Below are positions 56,001-64,000 of a DNA stretch of 64,000 bases, one piece after another. Below the pieces are notes generated by a model. It was not told where the DNA came from and did not search any database. It saw nothing but the letters and a program-made list of their open reading frames with translations. Each line of letters opens with the position of its first letter. Position 1 is the first letter of the stretch. Source of the stretch: Poteriospumella lacustris (taxonomy: Eukaryota > Sar > Chrysophyceae > Chromulinales > Dinobryaceae); the NCBI GenBank assembly GCA_008000375.1, contig SMOI01000058.1, positions 62,001 through 126,000 on the forward strand, read 5' to 3'. A program made the position numbers and the translations under genes.

Positions 56001-57984
56001 GCGACGGCCGCCGGCCAGTGCAGCGCCTGCGTCAGCAGCACGAAACGGCTCGCGACGAAGGCCGACGAGGCGAAGGGCAGCAGCGTGGCGAGCAGCGCGG
56101 GGTACCGCAGCACGCGGATCACGTCGCCCTGCAGCGCGACCGACGACGACGCGGAGGAGGACGGCGTCGAGGTGGCATTGGAGGCGGCGCTGGAGGCGGC
56201 GCTGGAGGCGGCGCTGGAGGCGGTCCCACCACCGCCGCCGCCGCTCCGCGCGAGCGCCAAGCTGCACAGCGGGTGCACGACGTGCTGTTGCAGGTGCAGC
56301 CGCGACGTGTCGGAGCCGTGCAGCATCACGATCGACACGACGTCCAAGCACCAGCGTGCGACCGGGCGGAAGAGGTCGTCGTCCAGCGACTGGACGAGCA
56401 TGCGATGGACCAGCGCCACGACGTCTTCGTTCTCCGCGACGATATCGACACGGGCCCATCGATTGCGCAACAGGAACTTGTCTTCGTCCGATAGGCCCGG
56501 GGCGAGGGCCTCCAACCCGGTCAACGCGTCGTCGTCGTTGTCGTCGTCGAGGGCGTCTTCCTCTTCGTCCTCGCGCAGCGGCAGCGGCGCCGTAGTCCCG
56601 TCGCCGTTGTTGTTCTTCAACACGGCGGCGCGTTTCTTGTCGCGTAGAATGAATTCCAAGCTTTCCAATCGATCGAGATGCCACTGTTCGTACGAGAGAT
56701 GTGCGGGCCGTGGGATGTGCGGGGCGATGAAGCGCGGAACGTCGACGTCGCCACTGGTCGCCGTCGCTTGCAGCGCACGTGCGACGTCCAGCTCCGTGAG
56801 ACTCGTCATGTATTCGCACAGACACTCCAACCGGGCGGTCAACAGCGTCGGATTGTACGTGGCGGCGGCCCGCCAGCCGAAGAGCATGAGTTTGGACACG
56901 TGGGCGGGCAAATCCGTCGCGCACAGGGCCAACAGCGCGTGACACACGATGGTGCCCACCGTCGCACGGCCGAGGGAGGGCAGGGTCGCCATCAGCGAGG
57001 CCACACAGGCGTTGAACTGCTTCGCCAAAGCATGGAAGAAGGCCAATCGAGGGTAGACGGGCAGCGCGTCGGCTACGAAGGCGACCGAGGCCGCGTACGT
57101 GGGCAGGTTGATGACCAAATCGCGGCGCATGAGCACGCCCCGCAGGATTTTGTACGACGAAATCATTTGCATCTTCACCTGCGACCGGGACATCTACAAA
57201 CCAGACAGAATGGCGCCGGAATGTGACATGAGAAACAGAAGCAACACAGCACCGGTTTAACGCAGAGCGGACGTACCTCCAACGCGCGCGGTAACGAGAA
57301 GAAACTGCCGTCCTCTACAGTGGATCGCCATACGAAGTGCTCGCCCTCGAAGAACGATAAAATGGTACGACTAATGGCGATCAGACGATCGGGATCCATC
57401 GACAGGAACGACGCGTGATGCTTCGCGAGAGCGTTGGCGACGAGTACGTAGGCCTCTTCCTGCAGCAGCACCCGTTTGCCGTCCAAATCGAAGAGTTCCT
57501 CTTCGGGCATATCGATGATTTGTCCCTTTGATGGCGCCGAAGGAACGACGGCAGAGGCAGCGGATTGTACTGGAGCTGCGGCGGTTGATTGAGGCTCCAA
57601 GTCCGGCACCTCGTCGTCGGACTCGTCCGCTGCGGGCACCGCTGCAGCACTGGCAGAACTCTCTGCACCTTTGGTCTTCTTGCCCATCAAGAAGTCGATG
57701 CTTTCTTTGGACAAGAGACTGGAGATTTCAGCAAGCGCTTCTTGAATCTCTTCGGGTGACATGTTCTTGATCAGTTCGTCGTTGTCGGAGAATTCATCTG
57801 ATGGGTAGCTGGGTTGAGGAGCAACAGGAGGTCGTGCTGTGCTTGGGCCTACATAATTCTTCACAAGTGGCTTCTTCTCAACAGGTTGTAGAGGTGGAAG
57901 AGGAATCGGCTTCGCAATGGGAAGAGGTTTGGCCCCTAGAGGCTTTGGTGCCACCGGTTGACGTTCAACAATTCCTCCTTTCAT
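53099..57984 (-). CDS. RPAP1: RNA polymerase II-associated protein 1
   Basis: Two exons, 57984-57277 and 57193-53099, 1,600 residues. RPAP1 (MINIYO in plants) helps assemble or import RNA polymerase II and link it to chaperones. The RPAP1_N-type helix is at residues ~68-104 (SPEEIQEALAEISSLL, ESIDFLMGKK). The RPAP1_C-type segment starts at LFDLDGKRV (~164) and crosses the intron: SLPRALE|MSRSQVKMQMIS and YKILRGVLMRRD align with the YTxxELLxLxRS..QR..AL..L pattern, which confirms the splice. The rest is a long helical-repeat-like, Ala/Leu-rich body; animal RPAP1 is about 1,400 residues. Oddities: polyQ tracts (QQQQQQQQQ near the C terminus and QQQQQQSQSQSQSQ at the end), a DWAADWAADWAA tandem repeat, an SSAASSAASSAAS repeat and a GGGGGG run. 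Very high GC. It converges on the giant gene. Confidence 0.87.
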
Positions 57985-58392
57985 GACGGACGCCGTTGAA
58001 TGCTTATCTGACGACTACAAACGCTATCTGTCAACCTCTGGATCTTGGTGCTGCTGCTTCGTCATCCAAATCATGGCAGGTTTTCCTTTGACCAACCAAC
58101 CAACGACGACGAAAGAAAAAAAAAAAAGCGCCCGCCGCGAAGATGGCGACGATCGGGAGACGGCGCCGTGACCGACCGACTCTGTTGCGCCTGAGAGCCG
58201 AGAGCCGAGAGCCGAGAGCCGGCAGCACACCAACGCACTACCATACCGGCACTTCAACTGACCACTCTCTTGTGGGAAGTGAGCTACTAATTACATTTGT
58301 GTCATACATATTGGTATTGGAACTAATAACGAACGAAAAACAGCGACAAACAGAGTAAACGACAAGAAACAGCGGCAGGACACAACGTCCGG
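57985..58392. other. Intergenic upstream of RPAP1
   Basis: Holds the RPAP1 promoter and the 3' UTR of the membrane-protein gene. Contains a short tandem repeat of gagagccgagagccgagagcc around 58192-58220 and an A-rich run at 58110-58126. No gene seen. Confidence 0.5.
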
Positions 58393-59298
58393 CTAGAAAC
58401 AAATATACAAGAAGACCGCGCTCAAGAGGAGAAGAACCAGCCAGCCAATTTGTGCCTGTGAGCTAATCTCGGCCATGTTTGAGTTCGAGCAGACCATGCT
58501 GAGAGGTGGGACGAATAAGGTGATGTAGACGTGGAAGACATAGCACAGGATGACGATGGCGTAGATGGTGCCAATGGCGATGAAGCCCACGAGGAACTTG
58601 CCACGATGCCACCAGTGACGAAAGTCGTAGTTGGCCGCCGCGATATAATCCTCGTGAACAAAGAGCTTACTCTGGGGAAGCTTGCTGCCCTTCGGTCGGC
58701 CCACCAGTTTGAAGACACGGTACTGTTTGCTGCGCACCTCCTTGAGGCGCTCGTTCTTAGTGTTGCGCTCCGCAATGACCGCCTGCTCGTCAGTCGCATC
58801 GTTATCGATGCTGCTTTCATCAATAGATTCAATGTGAAGCTCTCCGGGTCGCAGTACAAAGTAGAACAGCGACAAGACGATGGTGACCAGAGGGGCGTAG
58901 ACGGCCTGTATCAGCACCGCACGAATTCCGAAGAACATGTCGCCAAAGGTCACGTCAACCGGGTTAGGGCAGCTTTCAAGTGCGTCTTTCAACGTCTGCA
59001 GCGTCTCTCCCTGCAGTGATGTCATCACTCCGAACGGAACGGCCAGCACGAACGCCGCGATCAGCGAGAATAAACTCACCAAGGCGTCCATGTCGGCCGC
59101 CGTTACTTCATCTCCATACGAGTACCTGAAGTAACGAGAGAACTTACTGCGAATAAATCGCGTCGCAAATCCTTGTGGCGTCCACCAGTACTCAAATGGT
59201 GCGTACGGACCGACCTCAGTGGCGACGACACCTTCCAACCCCGTTTCAGGGACTTCCTCGTTGTCATCAAAGGGCTTTACTTTGGAATCTGCAGACAT
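58393..59298 (-). CDS. Unrecognised multi-pass membrane protein
   Basis: 301 residues from ATG 59298 (MSADSKVKPFDDNEE), one exon. Upstream codons lack a good ATG. After an acidic start and YAPFEYWWTPQGFATRFIR there are four probable transmembrane helices: VSLFSLIAAFVLAVPFGVM, VLIQAVYAPLVTIVLSLFYF, FLVGFIAIGTIYAIVILCYV and GWLVLLLLSAVFLYI. A hydrophilic loop between helices 2 and 3 carries IDESSIDNDATDEQ and HEDYIAAANYDFRHWWHRGK. I do not recognise the family. The aromatic-rich WW motifs (FEYWWTP, FRHWWHRG) may help a profile search. Divergent from the APP1-like gene, with ~310 bp between starts. Confidence 0.8.
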   Translation of the reverse strand: MSADSKVKPFDDNEEVPETGLEGVVATEVGPYAPFEYWWTPQGFATRFIRSKFSRYFRYSYGDEVTAADMDALVSLFSLIAAFVLAVPFGVMTSLQGETLQTLKDALESCPNPVDVTFGDMFFGIRAVLIQAVYAPLVTIVLSLFYFVLRPGELHIESIDESSIDNDATDEQAVIAERNTKNERLKEVRSKQYRVFKLVGRPKGSKLPQSKLFVHEDYIAAANYDFRHWWHRGKFLVGFIAIGTIYAIVILCYVFHVYITLFVPPLSMVCSNSNMAEISSQAQIGWLVLLLLSAVFLYICF

Positions 59299-59609
59299 TT
59301 TACCACCGTGACTGAGATTGGTCAATGTCCCAGAGGGTGCGGATGTCGATGAATGTTTACTTTTGTTCTGCACTTCATGTTTCACGGTTGGTTCATTCCA
59401 ACACACGCGACGATGATGATGGGTGCCATATTCCCCATTGTGAAACGGTCACCAGCCATGTGGAGGCGTTTCAAATATTGTGCATGTGTTTGTTTGTTGC
59501 TCCGCCTCACTCAGGTCAGAGACCAGAAGAGAGACCAGAGACCAGAGACTTCGTGTTTAGAAATCAAATTACGCAGTTGAGTGTGACGTGGGTTGATTTG
59601 TTTCGAAGT
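59299..59609. other. Divergent promoter region with agagaccag repeat
   Basis: The APP1-like frame is open back to an ATG at 59325, but that extension is poorly composed and runs through a tandem agagaccag-type simple repeat (59516-59551), so this stretch is taken as promoter and 5' UTR. Confidence 0.5.
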
Positions 59610-60734
59610 ATGTGGTTGGGAAAGAAAACACGAATTTCATTCCATTTTATACTGTATGCAATGTCGTTGTGGATGGGTTTGCTTTCGACACACGGCGGTT
59701 CCTTCCGTTCAGGACTTGGGAATTCAGGTGCGTCATGGGCGCTCAAGTCCATCATCCAGCCCACCTCGTTGACGAGAGGTTCAAAATCGAAGGACAAAGT
59801 GTCGTATGCGAATGCGCGCTACAATCGGTTCAGTCCTCCCCCGAAGACGGAAGCCATTCGCGTCGTGACGGATATCGATGACACGGTGGTGTCCAGCGGA
59901 GGTCTGAAGTTTCTCGGAATTCATCTGGGTGGAGTGGATAATCGATATCGCCGAGGACAGTTTTATCCTGGCGCTATCACGTTCGCGTTGGAGCTCTCCC
60001 GTTCCAGCTCAAAGAATGGTGGTGGTGTCGCTGCCAATGAAACTGCTCCATCATCCGTGGCGGTCTTAACAGCTCGCGCCAAGGAATTCAAATTTGCCTT
60101 GGCATTGAAGCCCAGTGGTAAGTTATGTACCGCATACAACAGCGTAGGACAGACGCATGGCGTAAAGGGTTGGGGTATCGGCGACGTGTACTATGGCTCC
60201 GTGGCCGAATGGATTCTGCAGGGACGGAAGGGACTTCGGAAGTACAAGAACTTCGAACTGTTAATGAAGGACGATGAAGGAAGAGACGGAGAAAAGATTG
60301 ACCGCAAATACATCATCGTTGGTGACACGGGTGAAAAGGACGAAGAAGCCGCCGAACGGGTCGCCGCAAGGTATCCTGATCGCTTGCAGGCAGTGTTCAT
60401 GCATCAAGTCTACGATATTAGAAAGGGTTCTGTGGTACGACGGGAAGATCGGAAGGTGAACGGTGTTCCGTTTTACTATTTCCGCACGTATATTGGAGCC
60501 GGCGTGAAGGCGTACCGCCACAATCTGATTGACAAGGAGAGTTTGAAGCGCATTACGACCCATGCAGTGGCCGAATTGAAGGCGATTGATCACCGTCTGG
60601 CCCATACGGTGGCGAAGAACCCTTTGGCGCGTTTCCAAAAGCGTAAGTTATTGGAACGACAGAAGTTGACGTGGGAGGAAGTGCGTCAGGATGCGAATGA
60701 TGTGGCCTTTTTGAACCCTTTGTTGGCTCATTGA
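59610..60734 (+). CDS. APP1/DUF2183 phosphatidate phosphatase-like protein
   Basis: 374 residues from ATG 59610, chosen because a signal-peptide or anchor-like segment begins there (ISFHFILYAMSLWMGLL). The HAD-type catalytic motif is IRVVTDIDDTVVSSGG (DxDxT, nucleophile Asp plus acid/base Asp). It is followed by FYPGAITFALEL, the conserved GWGIGDVYYGSVAEWI and KYIIVGDTGEKDEEA (HAD loop 4 acidic residues), then FMHQVYDI. This is the arrangement of the yeast actin-patch protein App1 catalytic domain, which dephosphorylates phosphatidate to diacylglycerol. The basic C-terminal tail (FQKRKLLERQKLTW) may bind membranes. No intron: a GTAAGT inside LALKPSGKLC lacks a usable acceptor and reading through keeps the conserved region. 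Confidence 0.85.
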   Translation: MWLGKKTRISFHFILYAMSLWMGLLSTHGGSFRSGLGNSGASWALKSIIQPTSLTRGSKSKDKVSYANARYNRFSPPPKTEAIRVVTDIDDTVVSSGGLKFLGIHLGGVDNRYRRGQFYPGAITFALELSRSSSKNGGGVAANETAPSSVAVLTARAKEFKFALALKPSGKLCTAYNSVGQTHGVKGWGIGDVYYGSVAEWILQGRKGLRKYKNFELLMKDDEGRDGEKIDRKYIIVGDTGEKDEEAAERVAARYPDRLQAVFMHQVYDIRKGSVVRREDRKVNGVPFYYFRTYIGAGVKAYRHNLIDKESLKRITTHAVAELKAIDHRLAHTVAKNPLARFQKRKLLERQKLTWEEVRQDANDVAFLNPLLAH

Positions 60735-61261
60735 ACAGAAGATTAAAACCGGTAGACACTATGTATGCACTTTACATGTAATAATAATGTATCCATCAGT
60801 TCTTGTGTCCAATACGCCTTCGTTGGCGTTTGTACAGCCATCCGCGACCCATCATCACAGACGTCCACCAGCAGCCGTGTGCATATTTCTGAGTCCGATA
60901 GAATATCGACCTTCGTAAATTGTGGTCTCTTCTTTCGCTGGAACTTCACAATGCGCTACTCTCAAGGGATCCGGTGCACCGCCTTTTCCTCGTCGACGCA
61001 ATCGAGAGCTGGGACATCTGGGGTATCTGGGAAGTATAGGGGCGGTGCTGCTGTGTGTTTTGTTTTTGAACCATCGTCGATCGATCGATCGATCGATTTT
61101 CGCTCGTATGTATCGCCGCCATATCTCATGGAGATTTTCGTGACCAAGGATAGATTGTACACTAGTCTTGGCTTCCACGAGTATTGGTTCGTGTCGTGAA
61201 GATTGCGGGTGTTGGGACGTATTATTGTTGTAGACCGACATCGGTAGTACATTCCACGACC
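60735..61261. other. Intergenic with atcg repeat
   Basis: Contains a (atcg)n microsatellite at about 61078-61096. Short open frames on both strands have no motifs. Presumed promoter of the downstream coiled-coil gene. Confidence 0.5.
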
Positions 61262-63910
61262 ATGCAAAGATCCAGTGTACCATTGCCGGATATGTCTTCC
61301 AAAGAAGCCATGGATGAGATAGAAGAGTTTTTATTGTTCAACAAAGGGTCGTTGGAGAAAATCCGGGCGGGTTTGAAGATTGTGGGAGAGGAAGAACAAC
61401 AACTGTTGGCGCTCCGACACCAACTCAACAAAGTCAAACGTATCCGCGAAGAACAAGTGAAAAAGGACGAACAAATCCAGAAGTTACAAGAGCACATCAA
61501 CTTATTGGAATATGAGAAAGCCACGGCGTTGCGTCAAAACAGCGAATTGCATCAAATCATGTCCGAACGTATCGAGACGTTGGAGCGACATTTGCTCGAA
61601 AAAGAGACCACCGAACGTATCCATACCGAACGATTGGTTGTCTTGGAACGTGAAGTCTATGAGAAGGCATCGTTGGAAGAAGAGGTGACGATTGAACGCA
61701 AAAGGTAAGTGTGTCTCTTGTCGTCTCTACCGAAGCGTCTGTGCGACCGGCCCACTAACTAACCCCCCCCCTCGTGGTTGGCCGTCCACATAACACAGGA
61801 CCAAAGAAGCTCTCGCACAGGCAGAAAAGTACCGCGAAGAAGTCAAACGGGTCAAGTCCAAGTCCAACTCCCACAACCAGCTCAACGACCACTTCCAGGC
61901 CCTGTTCGACAACCTGCGACAAGAGATCAACACCAAAGACGCCATCATCTCCGACTTGAAGCAGCGTCTGGACCACAAGGACAACGACCATCAAGACGAA
62001 CTCACCGCCTGCAAAGAACGCATGGCGAAGCTCCAGCAAGACATCGACGCGATGAAGGACCATTGCACCCGCAGCGAGCGGATGAACGGCAACTTGTCCG
62101 AAGAACTCGCACGGCGGACGAAGGAAAACGACGGATTACAGAAGCTGCTCCAAGAAACAGAATCCGTCTTGAACACGTTCAAAGCGACGACGCAACATGA
62201 AATCGCCCAGTTACGCGCCGATGTCCAATCGGTGTTGGCCGAAAACGAAACGTTGCATCAAAGTGAAACGACGGCCCACGACCTTTGTCACGCCCTCACG
62301 CGTCAAGTGCAAGCGTTTACGTCGTTGTTTCGGGATCACCAAGAGAAGTTTGAATTGCGCCATTTGCAAGACATCTTCGTCGAATTGAAACGGTTGAAAC
62401 ATTCGATTTTGGATCCCGAACCGACGGAAAACACGTGGGCACCGCTGTTGACGTCGTTCTACAAAGTGATTCAATTGGTCTGTGAGAAGCGCAACCAGAG
62501 CTTGGAGCGGATCAAATCGTTGGAAGGCAAAGTCACGTCGGTAGATCATGTCGCGACGGCGTTTCACGCGGTGGAAGAGAAGTTTTCGTCGGTGTGGGAA
62601 GACGCGATCGTCGCCGATTCCATTGTGGAGGGTCTGTTGGAAGAGATTCAACAGTCAAAGATTCCGTTCACCTTGGCCGCGGGCGATGCCGTCGATCTGG
62701 ATGCACGACGTGAAGACACCATCTTGTCGGTGCCCAAGGTGGCGAAGAAGATGACGTTCAACCACAAGAAACTGTCCAAGTTCCACTCCAAGGTACGTAC
62801 TCGCCGCCCCCGTCTCTCCGCCCCCCCTCGCTCCCCTCTGCGTACGCTCACCCTCTCTCCTGTCTCGTGCACACCCTGCAGCGTCGCGAGAAGGACTACT
62901 ACGAACTGATCGAATACGTGCGCCAGATGGTGACCCGCAGCAAGGACTACCACGCGCGCGAGGAACTCGTCGTCTACCTGCAGCAGTGCCAAGAGGAACT
63001 GAAGGACCTGCAAGCGCGGTACGCCCACGACGTCGGCACCTTGCAGCGCATGTCCGACGAGGCGTATCTGGCGGTGAAGGTCAACGTCGTCGAGTCGGAG
63101 AAGCAGATCGACGCCATTCGACAGGACTGCAGCCGTCGGTACCAACTGCAGTCGACGCTGCTGCGGCAAGAGAACGAGCAGCTGCAAGCGACGGTGCAGA
63201 CGCTGCACGACCATACGTACAGCCTGTTGACCTTCGTGGGCACCTTGCTCGTCGTCAGTGACGAGCAACAGCAGCGCCATCGGCAGCTGTTGAGCTCCTA
63301 CCACCACGCGCAGGGGATGGTGCGCGGCTACGAGCGGCTGACGCGGGATGTACGCGCCCTGGTGCAGACCGTCACCGCGCAGGACGTGACCACTGCGACG
63401 GACGCGGACCATGGCAGCAGTGCCGCTGCTGCGACGGCGGCGGAGGAAGAGACGAGGCGGTCGAGAGTCACGTTCCGCACGGCGGGCGTGGCGGTGGTGG
63501 CGATGGTGCACTGGCGCAAGCTGAGCCAAGCGACGCGCAAACAACGACTGGCCGCGAAGCCGTCCAACGGGGCAACGGTATCCACGGGGGTGGCCACGCC
63601 GCCGTTGTTGCTGTCGCTGGTCACGGTCATCGATCAGCTGCGCCACGAGGCCGCGAAGGTCACCGCGAAGATGCAACAGGACGAGCCATTGGACACGGGG
63701 GCGACCGGGATGAGTGCCACGGGTGACGAATGGTGCCGCTTGACGCAGCGACTGACGATGGCGTTGAGCGACTGGGGCCTGTTGAACCACCAAATCGTCG
63801 CCACCAACGACGCGACGATCATGCTGCATCAGTTGATGCAACGGCTGCAGGCCAAGTCCGACCAGCAGCAGTCGCACGACAAATACCCCACCGTCGCGGC
63901 GCTGCGTCAG

Positions 63911-63946
<36 letters not shown>

Positions 63947-64000
63947 ACACATGCATCGCTGTTGCGTCTGTTGGCGAAGCCGGTGGCACCGCTCTATCGC
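61262..64000 (+). CDS. Long coiled-coil protein, 3' partial
   Basis: Exons 61262-61704, 61799-62792 and 62882 to the window edge; the frame is open at 64000, so the gene is truncated (852 residues seen). It starts MQRSSVPLPDMSSKEAMDE. From residue ~20 it is almost continuous heptad-type coiled coil (EQVKKDEQIQKLQEHINLL, RLDHKDNDHQDELTACKERM, KLLQETESVLNTF). A conserved-looking globular break (ELKRLKHSILDPEPTENTW, TSFYKVIQLVCEKRNQSL) is followed by a basic stretch (KKMTFNHKKLSKFHSK|RREKDYYELIEYV), then more coil and a polyQ run (Q13 encoded by mixed CAG/CAA) near the edge. The composition suits a centrosomal, basal-body or cytoskeletal scaffold, but no specific family is recognised. Confidence 0.8.

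Noticed and set aside
59325-59609. 95-residue N-terminal extension of the APP1-like protein
   Set aside because: It runs through an agagaccag simple repeat and has poor composition; a signal-like start lies at 59610.

Overview
This window is nuclear DNA from a flagellated protist, most likely a stramenopile (oomycete-like or a relative). Three things support this. Genes carry short introns (about 60-110 nt, GTAAGT or GTACGT donors). The left edge holds a long 'PSxxPS' mucin-like repeat surface protein of a type common in stramenopiles. The genes include ciliary functions (IFT57, TTLL1), a stramenopile-type heat-shock factor and full-size PDR/ABCG transporters. The species is not identifiable from the sequence. 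No tRNA, rRNA, transposon or CRISPR was seen.

Layout: (1) 1-5437, 3' part of a repeat-rich type I membrane protein, with a 10-N assembly gap inside a 96-bp tandem repeat. (2) 5438-8641, a gene-poor pyrimidine-rich stretch with one doubtful gene or relic on the minus strand. (3) 8642-10396, heat-shock factor. (4) 11232-13676 (-), unrecognised coiled-coil/disordered protein. (5) 14031-17561, a near-perfect inverted duplication: 1,639-bp arms around a 253-bp spacer, each arm holding a complete four-exon IFT57 gene, tail to tail. (6) 18127-37657, three PDR-type ABC transporters (two minus, one plus) with a sulfotransferase and an STK16-like kinase between the second and third. (7) 38463-40293 (-), TTLL1-type tubulin polyglutamylase; 40809-43104, NEK-like kinase; 43809-44307 (-), mitochondrial adrenodoxin-type ferredoxin. 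(8) 44693-57984, two long very GC-rich genes converging: a 2,722-aa single-exon protein (possible degenerate STAND core, TPR-like repeats, CaaX-like end) and RPAP1. (9) 58393-64000, an unrecognised multi-pass membrane protein, an APP1/DUF2183 phosphatidate phosphatase-like protein and the 5' part of a coiled-coil protein.

The most striking structure is the IFT57 palindrome. Its core arms differ by one visible mismatch, while the outer flanks are clearly homologous but strongly diverged. That pattern suggests an older inverted duplication whose core has been kept identical, perhaps by gene conversion. IFT57, TTLL1 and possibly the NEK-like kinase all serve the flagellum. The three ABC transporters share an asymmetric ATPase design: the first nucleotide-binding domain has lost its catalytic Glu and switch His.

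Coordinates of multi-exon genes span first to last coding base. Exons were inferred by hand from splice signals, frame continuity and family conservation.
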